DNA from: JAFNGF01 sp964567045
Lineage (GTDB): Bacteria; Planctomycetota; Phycisphaerae; Sedimentisphaerales; Anaerobacaceae
Reading direction: 5' to 3'
Assembly: GCA_964567045.1 (NCBI GenBank)
Contig: CAZMLE010000020.1
Coordinates: forward strand, 1-57,347
Length of the DNA: 57,347 nt
The notes under the pieces are model-generated. The model ran no database searches and was not told the DNA's origin. It saw only the letters and a list, made by a program, of their open reading frames with translations. Both the position numbers and the translations under genes were made by a program. Of the stretch, positions 23,972 through 32,807 are shown piece by piece (position 1 is the first letter of the stretch; each line of letters begins with the position of its first letter).

Positions 23972-24439
23972 TTTAGGGGGAGAAGTTGCAGTACAATCCC
24001 GGTATCTTCTTTTCGAGTTGCGATTCTCCTTTTTCAGTGATGCGTGACTTTGTTATACATAGAAACCTAAGCGAAGTCATGTTCTCAAAGTATTTCAGGC
24101 CGGCATCGCCGATCTGCGTACAGAGCAAGTGCCTAAAGTGTCTAAAGTGAGCTAAAGTTGCAAGTTATGATTTTAGGCACTTTAGTCACTTGAAACTTTA
24201 GGCACTCAAGACTCGAGCTTTTTCCTCGCCGGTTAACCGTGACACATCAAGGGCATTTCAACCAGATAAACTCGTCCGATAGACATATCTTTGGGAAAGT
24301 GAACAACCCGTGCTGTGCTCTGGAAGTCAGATGCCTCTGGCTGTTTGCCTGACGATTCGGCAAAGCCCGCAAAGCGCACCGAAATTGAAAGTGCGAGAAT
24401 TATAACCGCCTGTAAAACTTTTTTTGTGGGCCATTTCAT
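23972..24439 (-). pseudogene. Collapsed leucine-rich-repeat paralogue
   Basis: Two pieces of one gene. The N-terminal piece (24233-24439, 68 codons) has a signal peptide and ARVVHFPKDMSIGRVYL, matching ERVVNFPKDRSLGQLYI of the intact LRR protein next door. The C-terminal piece (23972-24128) reads TQIGDAGLKYFENMTSLRFL then ITEKGESQLEKKIPGL and ends with TAA, matching the end of an LRR protein. The whole LRR middle (some 500 codons) is missing, and repeat copy C (24129-24210) fills most of the join. The LRR reading frame runs right up to the first base of the repeat. Confidence 0.75.
24129..24210. repeat. CTAAAGTG/CACTTTAG dispersed repeat, copy C
   Basis: GTGCCTAAAGTGTCTAAAGT and GAGCTAAAGTTGCAAG, then TTTTAGGCACTTTAGTCACT and ACTTTAGGCACTC. 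It closely matches copy A (13576-13638) and sits in the deletion scar of the LRR paralogue. Confidence 0.85.
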
Positions 24440-24470
24440 ATTTGCATGACCCTCTTTTGACTTGTTTCTT

Positions 24471-26435
24471 TCATGGCATTACATGACAGAAATGAAGGTT
24501 TGGCAAGTTATTGCGGAGGTGCTGCACAGCAGTTTCACTGAAGGCATTGACTGAGGTAACATGCAAAAATTCCAGCAACTTCAGACCTTCAAGGTAGCGC
24601 AGCCCTCTATCAGTAAAATTGCCGTCATCGATGGTCAAATGGTTTAGCGTTTTCATATCGGATAGAAACTTAAGTACCTCGTCGGTCAAGCGGGGCCCGC
24701 CGACACCAAGACGCTCAATGCGGGGTAGCCGGGCAAGATGCCTGATACCCTTATCGGTGAAATCACGCGGCCCGATCTGTACCATCGTGAGCCGCTTGAG
24801 GTCAGCCAGGGACACCAGGTCTGCATCGGTGAATACCTCGCCTGACTTCCGTGCGAACCCAAGCATCAGGTCTTCGAGATTGGCTAAGCCCGACAGGTCT
24901 AATATAGCGCCGCCACGCCGCAAATCGTACACGCGCAGCGTTGTCAGGTTAGACAGTGAGTTTAGCTGGGCCAGGCCAGAAATGGTTATGTTGGCATGTG
25001 AGACATACAAAGTTGTCAAAGACTTTATTCCAGCTAACTTCGCCAATCCTTTATCAGTGACATTGTCACAGCCGAACAAGTTGAGCCGTTTCAGTTTGGC
25101 CAATTTCGCTATGTGATCCATGCCCGCATCGGTAATACCGATACTGCCAATACTGAGTTCCTCAAGACCGGTGCACCTGGTAAGGGCTTCTAAACCTTTG
25201 TCCGTATAGTATTCGGTGTTCATCTTGGGGTCGTTGTAATGTAGCCTCGAGACATGAAGCTGCCTGAGGTTTGGCAACTGGCCGAGATAAGCCAAACCGC
25301 TGTCGGTGATGCCCCTCTGTTCCTGCGGCAGCTCGAGACGCTCGAGTGTCTTGATCTGCGACAGGTACCCAAGCCCTCGGTCGGTGACTTGGGAGCTGCC
25401 GATTTCCAGTTTCTTCAGCGAACGCATCTTTGCCAAATGAGCGATCCCCTCGTCCGTGATGTGCTTCATGCCATGCAGGCATAGACTTTCCAGATTCGGT
25501 ATATCTGCAATATGAACGAGGCCGGCGTCAGTGATTCGAGCCACACCTTCATGATATGACAGCATCCTTAATGAGGAGATGTCCTTCAGGTGGACACATC
25601 CGGCATCGGTAAAGTGAGGACCGCGGAGAAAAAGGTATTTCAGTCGCGGCAAACCTCGAAGGTGTACCAGGCCGGCATCACCCATGCGTTCTCCCCAGAG
25701 AGCCAACTCTTCAAGTGCGGTCAGCTTCGCCAGATGATGCAGGCCGGCGTCTGTGACCTGACTGCCAAGTTCTCCGAAGTACAATCGTTTCAATAGGGGC
25801 AACTCGGCCACATACGCCATGCCCGCGTCAGTCACTCGATACGGTAAGTCCAAGTATTCCAGAGACGACAAGCTCCCGATGTACTTGAAGCCTTTATCTG
25901 TGACGTCGGTCCGGTCCAAGCCCAAGTGCTTTAATCCGGTCAGATGTGCGATATGCTCCATGCATTGATCGGACGGTTTGTCAGGCTCCGCCAGCAGGAC
26001 ACTGAAACCAAGCCCGTAGAGGTCGTCCGGTCCGAGCTTCGAAAGCCATGACAAGTCTTTCCAGGCGGTCTGATTGACGGTGAGAAACAGCCGCTTGCCG
26101 GCAGGCACATGAACTTCACCCTGCGCCTCGCCCAGATACTGCGATGCAGCCTCGCCCGTGTCTGTCCAATGGAACCAGTAGTTCAGTTGCCTGACCGAGC
26201 CTGCATCTTGTATATAAAGCTGGCCCAACGACCTGTCTTTGGGAAAATTAACCACTCGTTCTTTCGTCGGTATCTTGGCAGACTCTGTCTGTTTAGATCG
26301 AGATTTACGCAGCAAATCCCAGGCGCTGCTTCGCTTTTCTACCGGCGTTTGCTGTGCGGCTGTCACTGACACAAGCAGCATAGAACCTGCGCACAGCAGT
26401 ATTGCAGTGGCAATTCTCTGCTTAGTGTTGTGCAT
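24471..26435 (-). CDS. Secreted leucine-rich-repeat protein
   Basis: 654 aa with a signal peptide (MHNTKQRIATAILLCAGSMLLVSVTAAQQ), an N-terminal domain of about 120 residues (ERVVNFPKDRSLGQLYI, HVPAGKRLFLTVNQ) and about 20 leucine-rich repeats of the cysteine-free ribonuclease-inhibitor-like type, with the theme (V/I)TDxGLxxLxxLxxLxxLxL. The length and the ITDAG theme are common in planctomycetes, where function is unknown but protein-protein interaction is likely. AAGGAGG at good distance supports the ATG at 26435; an in-frame start at 26459 is less likely. A collapsed paralogue lies immediately downstream. Confidence 0.88.
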   Translation of the reverse strand: MHNTKQRIATAILLCAGSMLLVSVTAAQQTPVEKRSSAWDLLRKSRSKQTESAKIPTKERVVNFPKDRSLGQLYIQDAGSVRQLNYWFHWTDTGEAASQYLGEAQGEVHVPAGKRLFLTVNQTAWKDLSWLSKLGPDDLYGLGFSVLLAEPDKPSDQCMEHIAHLTGLKHLGLDRTDVTDKGFKYIGSLSSLEYLDLPYRVTDAGMAYVAELPLLKRLYFGELGSQVTDAGLHHLAKLTALEELALWGERMGDAGLVHLRGLPRLKYLFLRGPHFTDAGCVHLKDISSLRMLSYHEGVARITDAGLVHIADIPNLESLCLHGMKHITDEGIAHLAKMRSLKKLEIGSSQVTDRGLGYLSQIKTLERLELPQEQRGITDSGLAYLGQLPNLRQLHVSRLHYNDPKMNTEYYTDKGLEALTRCTGLEELSIGSIGITDAGMDHIAKLAKLKRLNLFGCDNVTDKGLAKLAGIKSLTTLYVSHANITISGLAQLNSLSNLTTLRVYDLRRGGAILDLSGLANLEDLMLGFARKSGEVFTDADLVSLADLKRLTMVQIGPRDFTDKGIRHLARLPRIERLGVGGPRLTDEVLKFLSDMKTLNHLTIDDGNFTDRGLRYLEGLKLLEFLHVTSVNAFSETAVQHLRNNLPNLHFCHVMP

Positions 26436-26596
26436 TTTCCGCCTCCTTAATTTTATCATCGAGTTCGTTCAGCCCGAAGCTTTCCACAATGACAATAGGG
26501 CCAACACTCAACCCTACCGCTGGTTACAAACACTCACACCACCATAAGTTGATGCGTGACTATGGATTTTGTTACAGGAAATATGCCAGATGGTTG

Positions 26597-27709
26597 TTAC
26601 TGGCCAAACCATTGTTGCGCTTGGTGATAGGCTTGCACCGTGGCCGAAACCATATTGCTGACGGAGTGATTCGCTCGCAGGTAACTCTGGGCACCTCTGG
26701 CGAGCTTCCGTGCGAAATCCGGCCTGTCGAACAACCGCTGTAAGCAGCCCCTTATACTAAGCTCATCAGCAGGGTCAAAAACAGCAGCTGTCTGGTCCTC
26801 GATAATCAAATCATCGACTCCGCCTTTGCACGCTGCGATGGCCAAACCCACGCTCATCGCTTCCAGCAATGAAGGGCTAAAGGCGATACTCGGACGGGGC
26901 TGAATGAAAATATCGCCAGCGGCAAGCACCGAACGCCAGGGTCGCAGGCGCGGCACGATAGTGACCGTCTGCAAAAGATCAAGGGCAGCTAACAATTTGC
27001 GTAGCTCTCTTTCGGCCCGACCTGTTCCCATTATCACTAGTGCACATTCGTAGCCGCCAATTCCCAGATGTTTCACCGCGCTGAATAGATCCTCAAAATC
27101 GGCTGCATCGTCTAAAGGATGGGCCATGAGCACACTGGCCAAACGAGAAGGCTCGGAAAAGCACCGGGTTTTCTCTTCCACGAACGTGCCTATATTTATC
27201 TGCTCGATCCGCTCAGCAAGGCGCGGATAAGTTCTGGCCACACTATCGGCAATACTCCGGGCCGGAGTGATGATCCTGACACAGTGGTTAGGTGAGATGG
27301 ATAGCTGTCCGGCCTGCGTTTGAAGCGAATTAACCGTCAGTACATACGGCAGGTGCAACTGCTGAGCTAATTGTTTTGTCAGGCCTCCCTTGCTTTCGCA
27401 CAGGCAGTGCAGCACGGTGGGCTTAAACTTAAGAAGCTGTTCAATAAGCCAGTTTCTGTTCTGGTGCCACAGAAACGGCAAATTGATAGCCGGGTGCCTG
27501 ATGATTTCAGCCGATCCGGAAAGCACTGAATCGATTTCGCACTTTGGCGGACAGACCAAAGTCACAGGCACAGCTTCATCTGCTAATCCCACCAAGAGAT
27601 GCTCCAGGAAAGCAGAATACTCAGATGCTGTGTTTTCCGATGCAATTAAAGCGGGTCGAACGGCCTTATCCGCCACCTGCGACACTACGTCTTTTGGCTC
27701 TTCCTTCAT
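26597..27709 (-). CDS. Glycosyltransferase, GT4-like (GT-B fold)
   Basis: 370 aa. N-terminal half: PALIASENTASEYSAFLEHLLVGLADEAVPVTLVCPP, LKFKPTVLHCLCESKGGLTKQLAQQLHLPYVLTVNSL. C-terminal half: IMGTGRAERELRKLLAALDL, VPRLRPWRSVLAAGDIFIQPRPSIAFSPSLLEAMSVGLAIAACKGGV, DLIIEDQTAAVFDPAD. This is the layout of retaining GT4 enzymes using a sugar nucleotide, though the E-x7-E motif is only partly kept (second Glu missing). Acceptor unknown. It lies 69 bases after dnaA on the same strand. Confidence 0.82.
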   Translation of the reverse strand: MKEEPKDVVSQVADKAVRPALIASENTASEYSAFLEHLLVGLADEAVPVTLVCPPKCEIDSVLSGSAEIIRHPAINLPFLWHQNRNWLIEQLLKFKPTVLHCLCESKGGLTKQLAQQLHLPYVLTVNSLQTQAGQLSISPNHCVRIITPARSIADSVARTYPRLAERIEQINIGTFVEEKTRCFSEPSRLASVLMAHPLDDAADFEDLFSAVKHLGIGGYECALVIMGTGRAERELRKLLAALDLLQTVTIVPRLRPWRSVLAAGDIFIQPRPSIAFSPSLLEAMSVGLAIAACKGGVDDLIIEDQTAAVFDPADELSIRGCLQRLFDRPDFARKLARGAQSYLRANHSVSNMVSATVQAYHQAQQWFGQ

Positions 27710-27740
27710 GCCCCCTATCTTACTTCAAGGGCGGTTTATC

Positions 27741-27763
27741 GGCCATTAGAAATGGCCTTTTTT
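27741..27763 (+). terminator. Rho-independent terminator on plus strand
   Basis: GGCCATT-AGA-AATGGCC followed by six T. The T-run fits only plus-strand transcripts, yet both flanking genes (dnaA, glycosyltransferase) are on the minus strand. Confidence 0.6.
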
Positions 27764-27778
27764 CTGGCTGAACGCGTA

Positions 27779-29098
27779 CTAAGCCCGCGCGGTTTGTGTG
27801 ATGTGCCTGGTCAATTCGTCCAGCAGCGCCTTGATTTTCGGGTCGGATTCTTTGGCTTCGGCTATTTTGCTGCAGGCGTGCATAACCGTTGTATGGTCTC
27901 TGCCGCCCAAATGCCCACCAATTTCCTCCAGGCTATATCCGGTCAGGCTCCGCGCCAAATACATGCAGATCTGTCGCGGCAAAGCTATGCTCTGGCTGCG
28001 TTTCTTACTGTGCAAATCGCCGAGCCGAATGTCAAAATGCTTCGTCACCGCTTCGCTAATGTCGGCGATGCTTATATGTCTGGCCGCTAATCGAATTTGC
28101 CCTTCCAGAGCTGTCTGAGCCAGTTCGATGCTGATCGGTTCGCCGGCAGTGATAGCCAGGGCATAGATTGTTGTCAAAGCGCCTTCCAGCTCTCTGATGT
28201 TTGCGTGCACCTGGCGGGCAATGTATTCTGCTATCTCATCCGATATGCTCAAGCCTCGAAGGTGGGCTTTTTTTTGCACTATGGCGACTCTTGTCTCATA
28301 ACTTGGCGGATCGATCCTGGCAACCAGGCCCCAGTTGAATCTGCTGATCAGACGCGCTTCAAGAGAAGGTATTTCAGCCGGTGGGCTGTCGGCACTGAGA
28401 ATGATCTGCTTGCCGTCGTTGTAAAGGGCATTAAACGTGTGGAAGAATTCTTCTTGGCTCTGCTCACGTTCGCGCAAGAACTGAATGTCATCGATTACGA
28501 GCATATCGACCGTTCGAAATTGGCTCTGGAAACCAAGTAAGTTTCCCTCTTCGATGGCTCTGATAAAACGATTGACAAATTGTTCGCAGCTCAGAAGCTG
28601 GATTATGCCGCCGTCAAAATTCTGCCTGGATAGATAACAGACGGCGTGCAAGAGATGCGTTTTGCCCAAGCCGGAGCTGCCGTAGAGAAAAAGTGGGTTG
28701 TAAGTGTTTCCGGGCGACTGGCTGACTGCGACACAACTGGCGTGCGCAAGGCGATTGCTCGGCCCGACGACAAAATTCTCAAACGTGTAGTCGGGGTGCA
28801 GCTTGAGCTCGCACTCGGCGTGCCCGCGGGGATAGGCGGTTTTACCCGCAGCGCCGGCGCTGAAACCAACGGTGACTAGGTGCCCGGTTATCTGCTGCGC
28901 GGCCCGTGTAAAACTGGTTTTGCAGTTGTCGCGTAAAAACTGAGCTGTTGCCTCGTCCGGACAGGCGATACTGAGCGCCCCGCCGTCGAAATGCAGAACC
29001 GTCAACCGCTCGAACCAATTCCGCGCGTTGGCTGGGTCCAGCGCTTTTGCACGGTCCAGTATAGCAGTGAAGATGCCTTCAACTTCTTGAGCCAGCAA
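27779..29098 (-). CDS. dnaA: Chromosomal replication initiator DnaA
   Basis: 439 aa AAA+ initiator. Domain III: PLFLYGSSGLGKTHLLHAV (Walker A), MLVIDDIQFLRERE (Walker B), SADSPPAEIPSLEARLISRFNWGL (sensor region). Domain IV ends with the DnaA signature QICMYLARSLTGYSLEEIGG then GRDHTTVMHA. Domain I is short. The start is TTG at 29098, five bases after AAGGAGG; an ATG at 29101-29103 touches the Shine-Dalgarno site and is out of frame. No dnaN, recF or gyrB follows, and I see no cluster of DnaA boxes nearby, so this is not an obvious oriC. Divergent from ftsY. Confidence 0.96.
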   Translation of the reverse strand: MLAQEVEGIFTAILDRAKALDPANARNWFERLTVLHFDGGALSIACPDEATAQFLRDNCKTSFTRAAQQITGHLVTVGFSAGAAGKTAYPRGHAECELKLHPDYTFENFVVGPSNRLAHASCVAVSQSPGNTYNPLFLYGSSGLGKTHLLHAVCYLSRQNFDGGIIQLLSCEQFVNRFIRAIEEGNLLGFQSQFRTVDMLVIDDIQFLREREQSQEEFFHTFNALYNDGKQIILSADSPPAEIPSLEARLISRFNWGLVARIDPPSYETRVAIVQKKAHLRGLSISDEIAEYIARQVHANIRELEGALTTIYALAITAGEPISIELAQTALEGQIRLAARHISIADISEAVTKHFDIRLGDLHSKKRSQSIALPRQICMYLARSLTGYSLEEIGGHLGGRDHTTVMHACSKIAEAKESDPKIKALLDELTRHITQTARA

Positions 29099-29393
29099 AC
29101 CATCCTCCTTTATGATTATGTGCTCCGTGCAAAGAACGGTTGCCTATAAGAACATCCCTGTTAAAGGCTTAACGTTCTGCAGGTCATCGCAAAGTAAACC
29201 CACGAATCTGTAATGTGAAACGCCTTGCGCTTTGTGATTGGTCAAGACATCCACCTCCACCAAATGAATTCAGCCTCATATTGACTTGGTGTGGGGCGAA
29301 ACGACATGCTGAATTTAACCAGCGCGGACCACCTTGTCAAAGAAAAATATGGCTCTTGCAGCAAAAAGCAAAAAATGTAAAAATGAACAATCT

Positions 29394-30317
29394 ATGGGAA
29401 TCTTTGCCAAGACAGCACAATATATAAAAGACCGATTGGGAAAAACCCGCGACAAAATCAGCAGTTCGCTCTCATCAGTACTGAGTCTGGGCAGAAATAT
29501 CGATGAAACCCTGCTTGAGGAGCTTGAGCAGATCCTACTAAGCGATGACATCGGCGTAGAAACGACCGAGAAGCTCATATCATCCCTGCGGCAAGCTTAC
29601 CGCAGCAGGCAAATCGCCACGACCGACCAGATCGTGCCGTTTCTTAAGGAGCAGATTAAAAGCTACTGGCCCGCCCAGGATAGACAGCTACGTCTTGCCG
29701 ACACCGGCCCGACCGTCATTCTGATCGCCGGCGTCAACGGCACGGGCAAAACTACCAGCATCGCAAAATTAGGTTACATACTAAGTCAGAATGGAAAAAA
29801 TGTCATCGTCGCCGCCTGCGATACCTTCCGCGCCGCGGCGATAGAGCAACTGACAATCTGGGCCGAGCGCATCGGCGTGCAAATTGTAAAGCACCAAATC
29901 GGCGGCGACCCTGCAGCGGTAGCTTTTGATGCCTGCGAAGCCGCTGTCGCCAGGAATGCCGACGTTGTGATTCTCGACACAGCCGGGCGGCTGCATACCA
30001 AAAAGGACTTAATGCAGCAGCTTAAGAAAATCCGCGATGTCGCTGCCCGCAAAATCCCCGGCGCGCCTCACGAGGTTCTGCTGGTTCTTGACGCTACGAC
30101 CGGGCAAAACGCCATTGTCCAGGCGAAGATATTCACCGAGGTGATTAACCTTACCGGCATATTTCTTGCCAAACTTGACGGCACCGCCCGCGGCGGCATC
30201 GTGCTTGCCATTAAGGACCAGCTCAATATCCCCGTAAAATTTGTAGGCCTGGGCGAAAAACCCGAAGATATCGCAGAGTTCGACCCCGAGAAATTTGTGG
30301 AGGCACTGTTTGACTGA
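29394..30317 (+). CDS. ftsY: Signal recognition particle receptor FtsY
   Basis: GTPase receptor (307 aa from this start) that docks SRP-ribosome complexes at the membrane. N domain: IDETLLEELEQILLSDDIGVETTEKLI. G domain: ILIAGVNGTGKTTSIAKLG (P-loop), ACDTFRAAAIEQL, VVILDTAGRLHTKKDLM, LDATTGQNA, FLAKLDGTARGG, FVGLGEKPEDIAEFDPEKFVEALF. The acidic A domain is nearly absent. The start is uncertain: ATG 29394 (MGIFAK) fits the family; ATG 29349 or TTG 29334 would add a basic extension. No clear ribosome site. Its stop overlaps the next gene by one base (TGATG). Confidence 0.95.
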   Translation: MGIFAKTAQYIKDRLGKTRDKISSSLSSVLSLGRNIDETLLEELEQILLSDDIGVETTEKLISSLRQAYRSRQIATTDQIVPFLKEQIKSYWPAQDRQLRLADTGPTVILIAGVNGTGKTTSIAKLGYILSQNGKNVIVAACDTFRAAAIEQLTIWAERIGVQIVKHQIGGDPAAVAFDACEAAVARNADVVILDTAGRLHTKKDLMQQLKKIRDVAARKIPGAPHEVLLVLDATTGQNAIVQAKIFTEVINLTGIFLAKLDGTARGGIVLAIKDQLNIPVKFVGLGEKPEDIAEFDPEKFVEALFD

Positions 30318-31309
30318 TGAAAGAGCGAAAGTTGCTGCCGATACTTTTTTTAATCGCCGTTATGTGCGCTAATACCAGCGCACAGAAGATTTTGCCTGAG
30401 CCGAAACCTGCCCGCCATCCCCTGCTTGCGCAGGGGCCAGGCAGGCCAGTTCCGCGGATGCAGGTTGTCCCGATGCCATATCATCAGGCATCATTCCAGC
30501 GCGATGGGGTCGAAATTACGCGATACCACTTCGGGCCAGAGATTCATCGGCCTTTTCTGTTCCCGGTAATCGGGCCATCGGGGCAGTCCCTTACCCGGAT
30601 GGGCCACCCGCGCGATCCGGAATCGCACAGCCACCACAACTCGGTCTGGATTTCCCACAATGATGTCAGTGGAACTAATTTCTGGAGCGACTCGGGCGAT
30701 GGGAAAATACGCCACAAAAGAATTATAAAATATGAAGACCTCGGCGAATGCTCATATCTTGTCGCTGAGAACCAGTGGCTGACCAAAGAAGGCAAGGCCC
30801 TTCTATCCGAGACACGGCAGGTGACGGTTGTGCTGCTTGAAGAAGCAGAGTGGCTATTGATAATCGATACAGAGTTGCGCCCTAATGGCGGCGCGGTCAC
30901 TCTGGGTAAAACGCCATTTGGGTTAATTGGTGTTCGGATGGCTAAAACTATCGGCGTCAACGATGGCGGCGGAACGATCCGCAACTCGCAGGGCGGCGTC
31001 AACGAAAAAGAGATTCTCTGGAAAAAAGCTAAGTGGGTCGATTATTCCGGGCCAATTACAAAAGACAAAGTAGAAGGCATAACCATCTTCGACCACCCGA
31101 GCAATCCGAACTTTCCGAGCTATTTCCACGTCCGAAATGATGGCTGGATGGGGGCATCTTTAACATTCGATGGGCCAAGAGAAATCACGCCCGAAAAACC
31201 GCTGCGCCTTCGCTATGGCCTTTACATCCACAGTGACATCAAGCCAAAAGAAGCTATCGAAGCAAAGTGGAACCAGTTTACGAAAGCCGATCCTAATTCT
31301 GGGGGGTGA
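30317..31309 (+). CDS. DUF6807 (PmoA-like) secreted protein
   Basis: 330 aa with a signal peptide (LLPILFLIAVMCANTSAQ). Motifs such as GPEIHRPFLFPVIGPSGQSLTRMGHPRD, SHSHHNSVWISHNDVSGTNFWSD and TPFGLIGVRMAKTI are those of a family often labelled PmoA in planctomycetes; it is not methane monooxygenase. It is a predicted beta-sandwich found near sugar-utilisation genes; activity is unknown. The His-rich SHSHHN could bind metal or sugar (inference). The start overlaps the ftsY stop, so it may be translated from the same mRNA. The last 17 bases overlap the end of the convergent gene at 31293. Confidence 0.8.
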   Translation: MKERKLLPILFLIAVMCANTSAQKILPEPKPARHPLLAQGPGRPVPRMQVVPMPYHQASFQRDGVEITRYHFGPEIHRPFLFPVIGPSGQSLTRMGHPRDPESHSHHNSVWISHNDVSGTNFWSDSGDGKIRHKRIIKYEDLGECSYLVAENQWLTKEGKALLSETRQVTVVLLEEAEWLLIIDTELRPNGGAVTLGKTPFGLIGVRMAKTIGVNDGGGTIRNSQGGVNEKEILWKKAKWVDYSGPITKDKVEGITIFDHPSNPNFPSYFHVRNDGWMGASLTFDGPREITPEKPLRLRYGLYIHSDIKPKEAIEAKWNQFTKADPNSGG

Positions 31310-32798
31310 TTTCCAGATTATCGCGGATAGTTGCTGCCCCTTCGGCGACGGAAAGGCCGCCGCGGTTTGTAATGTTGTCTGCAACAAGATTGTCCCGGCC
31401 GCCTTTCACCTGGATGGATGTTCCAGCCGCTGGTGGTCTGCGACGCTCGATCACAGAGCAGCCCGTTATACGGCAACGCACCGTATCGGTCAGCGTAATG
31501 CCGCGATGCATAAAGTCCAGAACCTGGCAGTTTGAGATCGCTACGTCTTCGCTGGCTCTGACATCGATGGCACCGCCGGTCTGCTCGGAACCCTGAAAGC
31601 TATTTTCAATAATGCTGTCTGCCAGCGTGACACCGCAGCACTTTTCAATCAAGATGCCGTCCACGAGGTACTTTTTCTTATGGTCCGGGTTCCAGTCTAT
31701 GCTATTGGCACTTATCACCATATTGGCACAGTTTTCCAGCCAGAGACTGTGCTCGGCGGCGCTATAAATCGAGTTTGCCGAGATGGTGACGCCCCGACAG
31801 TCAGCCAGATGGACATTGTGGGTTTGGCTGCCGATCAAGTTGCCGGTAATAGTCAAAAGACCGCCGACCTCCAGATTCTTGCCGCCCAAAAACCGGATAT
31901 TGGCGCCGGCTGGGCTCGGCTCAGCCTGGATAGTGTTGCCGACGATTGTCCCCTCTCGAAACGAGCTGCCCACGGGACTCATATCTATCAATATATCCGC
32001 GGAGCCTGCGCTATTAGGATCGTGGTTATACTCTATGTCGTTGCCCACGATCTGGAAGTTGCGCATTTGCCCGCCCAGCAGGCGGATTCCCGCCAGCGGA
32101 TTGTAGCTTATGTGACTTGCGCTAATGATTGCCTGGTGCAGATTCACACGGTCGAAGTCGATTCCGATTTGTCGGCTGTGATAGATGTGGCAGTGGTCGA
32201 TCAGGAGATTGCGATTGCGCTGCACAAGATGGACGCCTATCTTGCATCGGCGAATGAGCAGGTTCGTGAGAGTCGCCTGCATCGTCTTCTCTAGCCGCAC
32301 GCCTATTGATTCGGGGTGAGCACCCAGTATTTCCACGCCCGTAATGAGTGGCATGCGCTGTCGCTGCCAGACCTGGTCGCGCACACTATCAGGATCGGCT
32401 GTTCCCTGGTGAGTGCCCAGGAAATGGAACGCCGGCCCAGCTCCTTCCATGATGATGCACGCTGTGCCGCTGCCCACGAGTGAGGTCTTACCGCAGGTAT
32501 CCAGGTCCACGACTACGGAATGCGCCAGGCGAAAGTTGCCTGTCGGAAAGTATATTACGCCGACGCCGGCTTTGACGGCCGCTTCGATAGCGGAAGTGTC
32601 GTCTGCCTTGCCGTTACCAACGGCTCCGTAGTCCTTGACGCTGCGCACAAAACCCGAATCCGCTAATTTGGTTGTTAGGGGTAGCTTATCGGATGGCTCT
32701 GCTGCCAATCCGGCAGCGTGCGAGAAAAGCACAACCGCAAGCAGCAATTTCTTGCCCGTCATGGTTAGCGCCGGCCCTATCTTCGAAACAGGACTCAT
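31293..32798 (-). CDS. Pectate-lyase-like right-handed beta-helix protein
   Basis: About 501 aa. Signal peptide near MTGKKLLLAVVLFSHAAGLA, then VKDYGAVGNGKADDTSAIEA and GVIYFPTGNFRL, the hallmark of Pectate_lyase_3/GH28-like helices, followed by more than ten beta-helix turns (TISANSIYSAAEHSLWLENC, ITGCSVIERRR). Such proteins act on acidic or other polysaccharides outside the cytoplasm; catalytic residues cannot be assigned by eye. The start is uncertain: ATG 32798 lies 9 bases after the pfk stop; ATG 32762 directly before the signal peptide is the alternative. Probably transcribed with pfk. Confidence 0.82.
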   Translation of the reverse strand: MSPVSKIGPALTMTGKKLLLAVVLFSHAAGLAAEPSDKLPLTTKLADSGFVRSVKDYGAVGNGKADDTSAIEAAVKAGVGVIYFPTGNFRLAHSVVVDLDTCGKTSLVGSGTACIIMEGAGPAFHFLGTHQGTADPDSVRDQVWQRQRMPLITGVEILGAHPESIGVRLEKTMQATLTNLLIRRCKIGVHLVQRNRNLLIDHCHIYHSRQIGIDFDRVNLHQAIISASHISYNPLAGIRLLGGQMRNFQIVGNDIEYNHDPNSAGSADILIDMSPVGSSFREGTIVGNTIQAEPSPAGANIRFLGGKNLEVGGLLTITGNLIGSQTHNVHLADCRGVTISANSIYSAAEHSLWLENCANMVISANSIDWNPDHKKKYLVDGILIEKCCGVTLADSIIENSFQGSEQTGGAIDVRASEDVAISNCQVLDFMHRGITLTDTVRCRITGCSVIERRRPPAAGTSIQVKGGRDNLVADNITNRGGLSVAEGAATIRDNLEITPQN

Positions 32799-32807
32799 CA
32801 AACAGTC

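Noticed and set aside
24233..24439. 68-aa small secreted protein as an independent gene
   Set aside because: Its last recognisable part matches the N-terminal domain of the adjacent LRR protein and a C-terminal LRR piece follows, so it is better read as part of a pseudogene.
29104..29393. Replication origin beside dnaA
   Set aside because: No cluster of TTATCCACA-like boxes and no AT-rich unwinding tract; dnaN and recF are also absent.
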